Assembly (NCBI GenBank): GCA_000733355.1
Contig: JNVV01000023.1
Location: 463,844 to 527,843 of the forward strand
Reading direction: 5' to 3'
Origin: Falciphora oryzae
Lineage: Eukaryota; Ascomycota; Sordariomycetes; Magnaporthales; Magnaporthaceae
DNA: 64,000 bases
The number at the start of each line of letters is the position of its first letter. Position 1 is the stretch's first letter. Under the pieces are notes generated by a model. That model was given only the letters and a program-made list of their open reading frames with translations. It was not told where the DNA came from and did no database searches. Below are positions 33,545 to 45,862 of the stretch, one piece after another. The position numbers and the translations under genes are program-made.

Positions 33545-35839
33545 CTAGCGCCGGCCGCCGACCGAGGTGCGGTGGCCACCCGAACCCGACGGGGTGCTGG
33601 CGCCGGAGGCGTGGTGGTGGTGGTGGTGGTGGTGGTGGTGGGCGTGGGCATGGTCGCCGCTGCTGCTGTAGGGGCTGCTGTTGCTGTGCGCGCTGGTGCT
33701 GTTGCTGTGCGCGCTGGTGCTGCTGCTGCCGTGGTGCTGCTGCTGGCCGTGGTGGTACGACGACGACGCGCCGCCGGCGTACGAGCCGTAGGCGTACGAC
33801 GAGAGGTGGTTGCTGCCGCTGCTGGCGTGGTGCTGCGGCGGCGTGGGCAGCGGGATGTACGGCTGGCCGCTGGCCGCGGCCGTCGAGGACCGCCGGCCGG
33901 CGCTGCTGCCGGCGTAGGCCGACGTCGACGTTGACGAGGTCGAGTCGTGGGGACTGCTGCTGTACTCGTAGCTGCCGACCAGATCGACGCCCGAGCCGGC
34001 GCCGCGCAGTGACTCTCTGCAGGAGACGGGAGAGGGGTGGTTAGCAGCCTTCTTGGCGGGCGGCGGGTGGTGCCTGTAGTCTTGTTCATCTGCCGTGTCC
34101 AGCCGATGCTCGTGCTTCCTGGCTACCGTGGGTTTGACGCCACTGCTGCTGCTGCCCTCTTCCTCGCAGTCTTTCTCCTGCTTGATCGTGGGCTCTGGCG
34201 GTGACGGCGTCGGCGGCGCCCCAGGCGATGAGCCTGCGGGCTCAGGGCTGCGACTTGATGCCACCGTCTCGACACTGACAGACCCTCGATCGCTGCTTCT
34301 GCTGTCCCCGCCGCTAGTCCTGCCAACGACAGAGGACAGCTCAGGCCCCATGGCCATGAGAGGAAGCGACGACAGCAGCTCAGAGGCCAAGGGCACAGAG
34401 CCCCGGACTCCACCCTGGTGCAGTGCAAAGGGAGCGGCATGGGCAGAACAGTGATGGTGATGGCAGCAGACGCACGATGGGGGAAAGGGGACTTGAACTG
34501 ACGAGCGGGGCTGCATGGCGCAGTAGTGGGCAGGGGTTATGGCAGCTTCTTGGGCAGGATGCAGGTAGTACTCATGGTGGTAGTGGTGCTGGACCACCAC
34601 CGGCGCGCCAGCGGCACTCGCAGCGCGACGGTGGAGCAGGTCCATGGCTTGGGGAGCGGCATCGCTGCCGGGAATGTCTGCGGTGCTGGAGACGGTGCTG
34701 CTGCCTTTGGGGCCGTGCCGGGAAGGTGCAGGATATGGGAACATCTGAGGGTGGTAGTAGCGGCTGTGAACATACATGCTGCCCGTCCCCGACCCCGCCC
34801 CGGACCTGCTCCGGGACGTGGTGGTAGACCCTGCGGCCGACCAGGGCGTATAACCAATGACCGCCTCCATCGTGTAGTATGGCTGCTGAATTCCTGCATC
34901 TCGTGAGTAGTACTCGTAGTCGCCCGTGGGCGCCGTCGTGCCCCAGTCGTAGTTGTAGGCCGACGTCGACGACGCCGACGTGACTGGCGTCGACCTGGCG
35001 GTGCTGCTGCTGCCGCCGCCGTAGTAGCTGCCACCGCCGGTCGAGGCGCGTGACTGGAAGGCCGGCATCATGGTGCCGTGGGGACCCATCTCGGCGCCGT
35101 ATGGCACCTGCAGCGGCGGCATCGAGCCGCGCGTGGCCGAGGCGCGCGAGACCTCGATGTTGTAGCCGCACTCCATGTGTTGCGAGCCAGGGCCGGGCTC
35201 GCCATCGTGGCGCAGCGAGGTGAGCTGAGAGGATACCTGTGGCAGGCAAGGGCCGGTTCGGCGGTCCTTGGTCAGTCGTCACGCCCATACAAGCAGTGCT
35301 TTGCGCCTCTTCTCATGCTGACAGTGGCTGCGCCCCTGGTCATGATATCTGGTGCCGTCAAAGTAACCGGATCTTACCCTCAGAAACTGGCAGCCGTCTG
35401 CGTTGGCGGTCTTGCAGTTGGTGCAGGGCATGCCACCGCCAGGGTCGCCGCTGCAGCGGATCTTGCGCTTGCGGCACCGTCCGCACTGTTATCAAAGACG
35501 ACAAGGGTTGTTAGTGGGTGCACAAAAATATGACGAGGCTGGATCCTAGAGGGAAGGGGAAGGATAAGAGCCGTATGGCTGGGTATAGCATACTGCAACA
35601 GCGATGCGCTTGCGCGCGGGCATATCGTCCGAGTGTCCGTCCGACATGGCGTAAGGGGTGGTGGGGGTCTTGCTCTTGGCCAAGTGTGGCGTCGGGCAGG
35701 AAGGGGAAGAAGGTGGGTGGTGGTAGCTGGTGTTGTATCCCTGAGAGGAGGGAAGAGCTGGCAGCGGCGAGGGTGGGTATCCGGTGGTCCTATATCTTCT
35801 TCCTTGTTCGCTGTAGTCGTATAAGCGGCTGGACATCAT
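33545..35839 (-). CDS. Zn2Cys6 transcription factor with isolated zinc-cluster exon
   Basis: Three exons on the minus strand: 35839-35594, 35485-35378 and 35236-33545, with introns of 108 and 141 nt (CACTAAC branch before exon 2, both phase 0), giving 681 residues. Exon 1 encodes a Tyr/Pro/Ser-rich N-terminus ending KRIAVA. Exon 2 is exactly the zinc cluster, starting on its first cysteine (CGRCRKRKIRCSGD) with Cys at about 83, 86, 93, 103, 106 and 114. Exon 3 begins VSSQLTSLRHDG and is long, disordered, Ser/Gly/Tyr/His-rich, with a ten-His run (33610-33638) near the C-terminus and IKQEKD, a SUMOylation-like site. No fungal-specific middle homology domain is seen, which separates it from the regulator at 5384. 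It sits alone in about 20 kb of gene-poor DNA. Targets unknown. Confidence 0.88.
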
Positions 35840-38315
35840 AAATTGCGCGTTGGCGTAATCTCGGCCTGGCCTTGCGTGGTGTCAAGACTTGCAGAGCAGG
35901 GCTTGTTATGCGCTGTTGTTTGCCGTGACTCTTTTGGGGGTAGGTGAAAAAGGAGACAAGGGGAGGAGGGTGTGGGATGATGTCTTCGTCTTCCGACCCG
36001 GCTTGCTCAGGCTTGGCCCCGCGGATGGTCGATGACGATAAGCACAAAGGACGGAACGCTGCTTCCCCTGCGATGCTGCAGCGGCTGGAAACAGATGGTC
36101 TCAGAATCCCGGCGGGGAGCTGCGCCTTTGATTCGATCTCGATACCCGAGGCCGAGCGAATACCAGATCCGGCAGGTGTAGTCGGACGGAAAGACCACGC
36201 GGGCCCCGGCTGGCTCGGGTGCTGGGAGGAGGGGAGAATGGGGGAAAAAGGAGAAGGGGAAATGGGGGAAGGAAAGACGCTAACCTCCTCTCCGCAGGGA
36301 CGCAACCAGAAAAAAAAGAAGAAAAGAAAGAAAAAAACAAGAGCCGAGGACAGAAAACAGCAACAACAGGCGAGCAAGAGCGGTGGCGTTCTGGGTTTAC
36401 GGTGGCTGCAGAGAGCGAGAAGGCGTGAGTGGCCAAGGTCCGAAGAGGTGCCAACAGCCCCTGAGCACGAGGATGCGTCGAGATGCCTTCTGCCGCACGC
36501 CCCTGGGCCCTGATGCAAGGGTGACGATGGATGGGGCGGTGGTGGTGATGGACAAGGAGGTGTGTGGGATCGAGAGACAAGGCGGTTACTGGGCAGATCG
36601 ACGGTGTACAGGAAAGCCGGCCGGCCGGTTCCTTTCTTCGCAAGTGAAGGCAAAAGAAAAAGCAACGAGTGAGCAAGGGGAGGTGTTTGTCGACTAGCTG
36701 GGAAAGGATGTCTCACTCACTTCGGGACCGCCTGGTGGTCAAAGGTCACGTACACGCGCACACGCCCTTGGCAGGCCCGACTTTGTGCGTCGTTCGTCTC
36801 TCGAATGTCTCGGGCTTGGACGACCGAATCCGGGCGTCTGGACGGGGATCGGAGGAAAGGAAGAAAGCTGCAAGGGCCGTCGCGGGACCTGACCCCTTTT
36901 TTCTCGGTGGCTTAGAGCCGAAAGAGAAGAAAAAAATGGAATAAAGGAAAAAGGGGAAAAAGGGGAAAGGAGTAGAGATAGGCGTGTGCTGTTCTAATAT
37001 GTTGTGCTGCGCTGTCTGTCTCAGTCAAAAGCGAGGGTGGATGGTCAGCCCACGAGGTTCAGCCCGGGGTGTGTGGTTCAAGAGGAAGAAAGAAAGGAGC
37101 AGCCGAGAAACAGAAGGATATTTGCTGGTCTGTTGTCTCCCTCTCCCTCTCTTTCTCTTCTCTTGCTAGATGCCTGAGTGGTCTTCGTCTGTCCTCGGAG
37201 AAAGCGCGCTGGGGAGGTAGTAAGTGGGAGACAGGGGGGGTTTAATACGGCCAGCCGAGCGTCTTTCCTGGCTGACCTCCCTCTCCACTTCAAGCCAGGC
37301 TCAGCGTGCTGGAAGACAGCTACTGGGCTTCTTCGCGCCTTGTCAGACTCACCCGTGCGTATGTGTGTGTCTCTATGTGTTTGCGACACGGCCAAATATT
37401 CGCTCGGATGGGACGACAGCCGGAGACGTCTGTGGCAAGCGGTGGTCCTGGGTAACTCAGTCTTGCGGCGAGTCTGCGTCCTTGTCGGTTCCTTCTCCTT
37501 TCGTTTCTGCTCGTTTTTATCTCTTGTCTCCTCTCTTGTCTTGCGTTCTCGGTGACCGGTGAAGGGGTGAAAAGAAAGTGGGCAAGGTCCTTGGACGCCG
37601 GCTGGGATGGCTGATAGGCCTGGCGGCGTGCGGACCTCTTTGGGCGATGGGACACGGGGTGCACAAGGCACACCACAGGAGGGTCTAATACTGACAGCCT
37701 CTGGCACAGGTGTAAGGGTGTCACCGCGAGGCAAGCAGGAAAGCAAAGCAAGCAATCGTTGCCTTCAAACTCCTTGGTCCGGGAAGGGGGAGAGTGGCGA
37801 GGTGGAACTGGGCTGGGTATCAGAGGAAGCCAGCCGATATATACATGGGCAGAGCAGGAGTCGACAAGACGTCGCTGCCGGAGACGCTGGGGATGTTGGG
37901 GGCAGGCCAATGAGCAAGGCACGGGACATGGCTGAGTGTCGTTTGCTGTAGACGGCAGGCAGGGAGCGAGAAGGCAGTTAGGAGGTGGGTGTTTGGGCGA
38001 TATCGTAGCCACAAAACGGGGCTGCGAGGCCAGCAGGCGCTACGTGTACAACGAAAGTGTACAATGATACCGTGTGCCCGTGGCGTGCGGTGCCTGACGC
38101 GGAGTCGGCGCTCCCAGGCCAATGCAGGTACCTTCATTTCTAGGTACCCAAACGAGAGTCTGGGCCCGAAAGCACGCCCAGCCTGGGGGAGAAAGTCTGG
38201 CAGCATTGGGACTAAGACGATTTCGATTCAACATCTGGGGCGCTCTGGAAAAGGTAAAAGGTACCTGTGCTGGGGGAACGAATAAAAAAAAATTTAGGGA
38301 AAAGAAAAGAAAAGG

Positions 38316-38339
38316 AAAAAAAAAAAAAAAAAAAAAAAA
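38316..38339 (+). repeat. Homopolymer A24
   Basis: 24 consecutive A, flanked by further A-rich sequence from 38283. Confidence 0.95.
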
Positions 38340-39326
38340 GGGAAAAACAAGGCGTGGACGCGGCAAAATTCGGAGGTGGGGTGTGCATGTATTGGCAATT
38401 GTTTGCTCAGCAGGGAAGGAAGGCACGCACACCCCCAAGCACTCTTTCCCAACGCAGCAGGGGTCGGTGGTTGACGAATGCGGACACTGCAAAACCGGAA
38501 AGCCGCATGCATGGGTTCGCAAATGGCACCTCGAGATTTACAACCCTTGCAGGTTTGCCCTTAGAAATCTGCTTTTTTTTTTTTTTTTCTCCAGTCAATG
38601 GGGGCTAAGAGATACCCTGGGTACGTACACTTGTGCAAGTCCCTGACCCGGTAATAAACCCGCCATCTGGTCAGTCAGGTGAGCAGAAAGAAAAGACACA
38701 GATCGGACCTGTTGACATCCGGGACCAGTGGCGCAGCCCTTGATATTGGACTGCTGCTGGCCCCAAGACAAGAAACGATATTACCGGCATGCAAAAATCG
38801 CCGATTCGACTGCTCGTTGCTATTAATGTCTAAGACGTCTCTCTATTTCTCTGCTGAAATTTCTTTCTGTACGGCCAGGGGTATTTCTTTAGTTCTCCTT
38901 TTCTCAAAGTTTAAAATTCTCAGACCCTTAAACGCTAAACACACTGCCCGGCTGAAAGCTCTTCGTGCCAAGGCGGCACAATACTCTGGTTAAACCTGCC
39001 TTGGTTAGCGGGACCAGTCTACAAGACACACGCTCGCTCTTCCCCTTTTCTCGAGCTAGCTCCTCGATCTCCCGGGGGACCAGGATGAAGGCATCCGGCG
39101 AGGAGACTGCATGCTCCTTCACCTCTGTCCTGCTCGTTTGTCCGACACACTATGAGCAGATTCTTGAGGAACCCCACCCCTTTGAACGCCCCCAAACGTT
39201 ACCCGTCACCCCATGCCCCCACGTATCCAGCAGTGTGTGTTTGATTTGCTAACAAGTGGCAGTCGAGATTTATCTTCTGCCTCCTTCGTAAACTCGTATA
39301 ATGATATCGTATCGGGCGTATGCCTT

Positions 39327-39344
39327 TGTGTGTGTGTGTGTGTG
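39327..39344 (+). repeat. (TG)9 microsatellite
   Basis: Nine perfect TG units, continuing as interrupted TG/CG/TA repeats to about 39380. Confidence 0.95.
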
Positions 39345-41135
39345 CGTATGTGTGTGCGTGTGTATGTGCTTGTGCGTAGACAGGTACTTGTACATGTGTG
39401 TCCAGACCTCTGCCCTCTGCTCTGCGATCCCTGGCCCTCATGCTGTATTTGACTTTGTGCTTCCACTGCCAAGCTTACTGGACAGGAAGGAGAGGCTCCT
39501 CGCAAGTGCCCAAGCATGGTGGCCAGTACGCCAGCCCCCATCAGTGTTTGACAGGCACCACAAAAAAAAGTGATCGGACTGTTTGATTTGAAGTGTGGGG
39601 GGGAAGAGTGACACGTGCAGCACCCGAGACTCTCGCTCGTCATATCTGGATACTGGAGGTGGGTGAGTGTGATACCTCGTTGCTTTCTTTTTTTTTCCTT
39701 TTTCCCTTCTGTCTGTCAGTGCCGAAGCCTCCATCTTCTAGTTCTTTTCGTCGGCATGAAGCCTCGTGTCATTGTGCTGCATTGGTCTATATCAAATTCG
39801 AGCTGTCACTTTCCAGTATTTTGTCCGACCGGCAGCGTCTTTGGTCCTTCGTGCTCTTCTACACGTGGTCCCTGATGTTGTAACCCCCTACCCTCCTCGG
39901 TCGTTAATCTCCATGGCATCAAAGCAATCAAGCAAACAGCAAACCATCTCGTCCCCTGTCGGTGGCCTAGGGACGTGGGACGCAGCTGCGGTGGGGCCAA
40001 GCGACACAATAGCTACTGCTTGGCTTCTGCTTGACCCATGGTCTAGCCCTGGGGAACGTGACGCAGCAGCAGAGGAGGAAATTTCTTCCAGAGATGGGCA
40101 TGTGGTCATGTGGGTGAGGATATCATGTGGCTTTCCCTCGTCTCCTTTCCACTGCCTAGTTTGCTTTTCCTCCCCGTAATTATCTCTTTCTCATTTCAGA
40201 AGCACGTCATGATTGCCCCGGTGATGCATGACATGCTTGTTACATCTATCAAGACGAGCTACCAGAGCTGGGCTTGTTTGTACTCTGCAATTAATTAGGG
40301 AGAAAATATGTGGAGGAAGAAAAAGCCACACTTGCAACTGGAAGGGGTCACGGCAATCAAAGCCGGTCAGCGGAAGAGTCGATGATGATTCGTCCCGAGG
40401 TCGGCGCCAAGGGGACGAAGAGCTGTGGCCTACCTCGTATTGATAGCGCAGTCTGCGAGACATTGCCCCTTTTTCTGCCCTCGGCTCGTCTTGCTCGTCG
40501 TTTACTTGTCAGTTTTAATTATTTGCGTGTTTGTCGTTGCGCATCCCCCAGCGCAGGAAAGGTGCATTGCTTGCTGCATGTGGATGTGTTTGCTCGACAC
40601 CGTGAGGGAAAAGCCGGAAGCGGCATTGGCTTGCCCCGACCAATGACAGCCCCCTGCACCCGTCTCTTGTTTGTTTGCCCGCGACGAGGGTGGGAGGGGG
40701 AAAGCTGCAGCGACCATTATCGCCGCGTGGACAGCGAGGCAAGCAAGCACCCTACCCTGACCACCCCTCAAACGAATGCCTGCGCCCAGGCTTTCCGGAT
40801 CCAGGCCACGCCGTTGACCGTGTGATTGCATGCAAACCGTGCAAGGAAGCAAGGAAGGCCCTAGGAGGGGAGCGCGTTTGGCAAACCTGGAATTGGGGAA
40901 ATGGGGCCGGCTGCCATGGAACTGCAGGTTTGCAGCAGCAGCAGCCAGGCTGGAGGATATTACCACCCACCCGGTTAGGAGGACGGCTTGTTGGGAAGAG
41001 AGGAGGTTAGACCAAAAAAACGCCCGGCAAGCAGGGCAAGAAGAGGGATGAACAGAAACAGAAAGAACCACAACAGAACGAGCACGCATGGAGGGATAGG
41101 AGGGGGCCGGCCGACGCCCTGGATGCCGCGGCGCT

Positions 41136-41162
41136 GCTGTCAAAGCTGTCAAAGCTGTCAAA
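41136..41162 (+). repeat. Three 9-bp tandem units GCTGTCAAA
   Basis: Three perfect direct copies at 41136, 41145 and 41154, isolated in otherwise non-repetitive sequence. Confidence 0.9.
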
Positions 41163-43459
41163 AAGGCTCCGGACCACCCCCCTTTACCTGGTACCGGTGC
41201 GCTCCGGCTGCCGCCGACACTGCTGAACCGGTGAGTTCCGACGGCGCACCGGAGGTCCCAGTCACACTTGGTAGGTGGTTACATTCTCTTTTTTTCGCCA
41301 ACGGTCTCGGGCATTGTAGATAGATTGCGGCCCTTTCCCCCCGCTTGCTGTTTGTGTGTGTGTGCTTGTGTGTGTATAGTGCACCATAGGATGGCGACCG
41401 TTTCTGGCTGCCAGGAGGGAGTGTGCCCGCCTGGGTGCTGCTTTGTTTGGAGGTGTGTGTTTGCCCGCTAGGGAATTTCTCTGCTTCTTGGTTAATTTCC
41501 TTCTGCATGCTGGATACCTGCCTGTAATATCAAGAGCCACACACACTTACAGCCCAGGGGTCGCGGCCAAAATTCCCCGGGACGAGAGGAAGAAGGGCCA
41601 GGAAACGGCAAGTTGGGGCTTGTCATATTCCAAGGCCCCAGAAATCTGTGGGAGAGCGGAAGGAAGACGAAATGTGACCGATCTGGGCCCGCTCCCTCCC
41701 ACCCTGCGTGGCTCTTTCGCAATCTTTCCGCCACACGCCTGCGTCTCGGGCGAGGGAGGGAGCATGCAGATCACCCCTATCGGGTGACGGGCGAGGTGGA
41801 GCAAGCCCATCTATTTTTCCCCGGTTGACTGTCCTTCCTGTCGTTGGTAGCCCCGTCTGCTGGCGGGTGCGCGCATGCTGCCCTCAATGGCGGGATGGTC
41901 TAGTTTTCGCCCGCGCGACGACGTGTGCTGCTGGGAGTGGCGGGCGACTTACTCCTCCCTCCCACCAGCCTCCTTTTTGCCCTGGGCAGGTCTGCAGCGT
42001 TGGCCCGTCGCCCCCACGCACAGCCACGCCGCGTCTCAACAAGGATGTCGGCATGCGACGAAAAGTCACAATGCAACAGCGGCCGGGCCCAAGGGCTCGC
42101 TGGCCGGCCGGCCGGGTTGGCTGACTGCTTCTGCTTGCGTGCTTCGCTGTGCCGTCGTTGGGTTCCGAGTGTAAGTCAAGGGCGGACGGCAACAGACGGC
42201 AATGGCGATGCTCCCTCCCCGATGTCGTCGTCGTCGACGGCGGCGCGCCTACCCATCCTACTTACACCTCCCCATGTAGGCATGGGCGTGCGGAGTTGCA
42301 GCGCAGCATGCATGGGATATCGGCCGTGCTATATTCCCCCAACTGCTGCACCACCCACAGCGCCGCGCTAGAGAGGGAGGGAGTGATGGACAGCACGACA
42401 AGCGGGGTAGCGGGAGACAGTGGAGGCCCGGCCGGGTTTCTGCAACGTCGCCCGGCCGTGCTAGCGTCATGTCTGCACGCACATTTACTCGTCCTAAAAT
42501 GGGACATTGGAGACGACATGGCGGCAGTCCGCTAGGCCGGGGCCACCGCCCGGGAGACGGCATGCGAAGCGCACCGGCGGCGACCCGTTAGTGGGGAGAG
42601 GGACTGGAATCCTACTTGCTTTTTTCCTTCCCTTCTCCTTTCCCGCAGCTGAGACATGCGTCTGTGCTGTCGCCATCAGAACCGCGCCCCAGCTACCGGT
42701 TTCCTGGTTTAGAAGGACAAAAAAAAGCAAAGCAAATGCCGGCAGGAACAGAAAAAGCAAAAGAGAGGGGCAGGAAAGTGGGCCGAGCCATCGGATCGGA
42801 GGCGGACGTGACGTGCTCTACCCGACATGACCCTTTCTCCTTCTTGCAGCCCGAGTCGGGCAGGCCTTCTTCTGCCTTGGAACCCCAGTCGCATCCCCCC
42901 ATTCCTTCCCTATGGCCTTGTGCAAGGGGCAGGAATCTGATATCTGATGGCGGAGATGGCACAGACAGATGCCAGTCCCGCGCAGTGCGTCACTCCCCTG
43001 CGCGTGGAAAGGCACAGCAGCGTGTCGTGCACTATGAGTTCTGGAGAGGAGCAGTAGGACTGGGGAGAGTCTGTCGCCAGCTGCCAGCTACCAGCCTGCG
43101 CGGCTAGGATGGAAATATGCAATGCATGCTTTCTAATCAGACGACTCCGGGAACCCGGCTCGACTTGCCCGGAGTAAGCGGCACAGACGGGAAACGAGGG
43201 CGGCCAAGGAGGAGGAAACGCCACGAAAGGCCCTGTCGATGGACGGATGGCAGCATTGCCCCCAGCTGGATGCTACCCACCCCCCATGCCGGAACCGCCG
43301 CCCGGGCGGGAGCAGCAGAAGCAGCACCAGCACAAAATCCACCCACCAGATTTCGAGGGGTGGTAGTAGCAGTGGGGGGCTGCATGGGCACGGAAAAGGG
43401 AAGCGTCTGGAAGATGGCGATGGGACGGCAGAGATGCGAAGCAGCTAGCCAGCCAGGCG

Positions 43460-43460
<1 letters not shown>

Positions 43461-43491
<31 letters not shown>

Positions 43492-43492
43492 C
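43461..43492 (+). repeat. (AG)n microsatellite
   Basis: AGAGAAAG followed by about eleven AG units, then A7. A second, weaker AG-rich stretch lies at about 43616-43640. Confidence 0.95.
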
Positions 43493-45839
43493 GAAAAAAA
43501 GCTGCATGACGGGAGTCTTTGCGGGCGCTTGCGTTCGCGGGATGCTACGAGGGGGAGCGTTGACAAACGCAAATCTCGCAAGTCTCGGTACGATGCAGGG
43601 CGAGAAAAAAAAAATGAAGGAGAGAAAGAGAGAGAGCAGAGCTCCTGACACGCACCTCCACTCCCTGCCAGAATTCTTTTTTGGGGCACTTCCCTGCCTG
43701 TCATGCAGCTTCCCGTGTGCAACCACACCAACCCGCTTGCGCGCAGAAAGAGCCCGCACACCTCTGAGGGTCGCCCAAGCTGAGCGAATGGAGGTGCCCT
43801 CTGTCTGTCCCCTCCCCCTCCCCTCTCGGTGCCCGCCGGCCTCGTTCCTTTTGCTGCTGCTGCTACTTCTGCGCCGGGCTAGGTAGCAAACAAGGTGAAG
43901 ATGAATGAAACCACACCTCCATCAACAAAAAAAACATCAGCCCACTATTCCAGCCGCCTTCCAGGTTCCAGGATGGTTTGGTGTATCACCCAAGAGATTT
44001 GAGGCGCTTCGTTGGTATCCCACGCGAACCCCACGAGAGCAAAACCCAAGGATCGGCATGCCTAGATCTCCAAAGGCCCCTCCGGCAACGGCGATCGGGA
44101 TAGTAGTAGCAGTAGAGTCCCCAAAACAGAAGCAATGCAAACAGCAAGAAAATAAAACATCATGGACAGACGGGGGCAGCAACTCGCCGCCACCCAGCCA
44201 CAGCCGAGTCACACGCCCACGCCCACAAACACACACCGCACATCCTCTGCTAGTTGAGCCGTAGACCGGTCGCCGTGTGCGTCAGTGTGTGTGGTGAGAT
44301 TTTGGAGGCGGTCACGGCCGCAAGGGGGAAAGCCACAACCACGCGTCGCCCGGCTCCACGACGAACCGGTGGCCCAGCACCGTGGCGTTGGGGGAGCGAG
44401 ACCTCGGTCAGAGAAAAAAAAAATGCTCTTTTTTCTTTTTCGTGCCCGCTCGTCGTTTCTTTCCCGAATGGTACTGTTTGGTGACAGCAGCATCAGCGGC
44501 AGCAGCGACGGCCGGCAGTTGAGCCGAGCCGTTTTTTTGCTGCCTCGGTGCTGCCCTCCGCCGGCACCTCGTCATCGTCATGGCGCACACCGCCGCCATG
44601 CCACGAAGCCGCCACTCTCGCTAATCTCAAATCCGGAAGCTAAACATGACGCCCCCATTTCTCTGTTGATATTGGGGCTGATGACAACCAGACAAGAACA
44701 TGCTGTGCCCTGACTCCATCGAGAGAACGGCCGAGACCCTGCCGAGCTGGGTTATTGTTGTTCTCGAGGCGTGTCCGTTCAAGAGGTTTCTCTTGCGGAT
44801 CTTCACCGCCCCCGGCCAATCAAAATGTCTAGGTAGGTCGGTAGCTGGTAGCTCTGGTAGAGGCATCAACCATGGCGTAGCGCCGTGCCATTTTTGCAGT
44901 GCATCGGGGTCAGGTAAAGGATAGGGTATCCATGACACGTCGAGACGATGCCGATGCCGGCAGGCAGAAACACGATCCCAAAGAAGCAAATCAACGGCCC
45001 AAGTCTGGTAGAAGGAGGTTGCAGCAGCAGCCGCGCTCAATGGGGCAACCGACTCGCGCGCGGCCAACGGCGTTCCACGGCGGCAGTTGTCTGTTTTCGC
45101 CCGGTTCGAGCCCGCAGCGTTGAGACGCGGGCCTGGGAAGGAAGGGTGGCATACGTGTGTCGTTGTGCTGCTCCTACTGACCGGCCGCCCGGACGTGGTG
45201 GCAGCGGTGGCGGTGGTGCCCTCTCCGGCCGGCAGCGCCCCCTGCCCTCGAGCACACACAGTGCATCGACTGCCGCCCCGTCCGGGAGATCAGCTCGGCT
45301 GGGTCCTCCGCACTACCTGGGCGCAAAACTCACGTGTGTGTATTGCTGTTGACGCACACAAGCACGCAGCTAGTTGGCTAGCGCTGCTGGTCCCTAGAAC
45401 CGGATTTGACCGCCGCCTGATAGGGGAGGGGGGCAAGGTGATCCGAGGTGCGATATGGACGGGTGTGTGTGGTGGCGGCGATCCGACGGGGCCTCTGTGC
45501 CATCATGCGCGTGTATAATACACAGTGAACAGTAAGGAAAAGAGGAAAAAAAAAAAAAAAGCAAACGGCACAACTGGGTGAGGCAGGATCCGGCGGATCC
45601 GGCCGATGGCCAAGCCGCTTGTCGCGCTCGGTGAACGAGAAGAGCAAGCCATGGGCAGTCGACGGCCGAAGTCGCCCTTGATCTGGGCAGGGCTTTGGGC
45701 AGGCATTTTTCGACTGCGACGTCGGTATAGCAGCGAGAGAAGGAGAGAGAGATGGGAGTCGCCACTCACCGGTTGGGCCTCAACGAGTCTCCTTCCAGCA
45801 CAAAGAGACGCCCGGATAAAAACAGAAGCGAATCGTAAG

Positions 45840-45862
45840 AAAAAAAAAAAAAAAAAAAAAAA
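45840..45862 (+). repeat. Homopolymer A23
   Basis: 23 consecutive A; another A-rich run lies at about 45546-45560. Confidence 0.95.

Noticed and set aside
33004..34089. 361-codon minus-strand ORF in a second frame of the second regulator, with CTAAC and TGCAG near 34020 suggesting an intron
   Set aside because: The only nearby donor (GTAGCC) gives the wrong phase for the His/Ser-rich frame. The alternative frame is low-complexity Arg/Ala/Pro/Thr sequence.
39213..39573. ORFs over the (TG)n microsatellite
   Set aside because: Translate the repeat into Cys/Val runs; not genes.
45095..45130. tRNA B-box-like GGTTCGAGCCCG
   Set aside because: No matching A box, acceptor stem or anticodon arm upstream.
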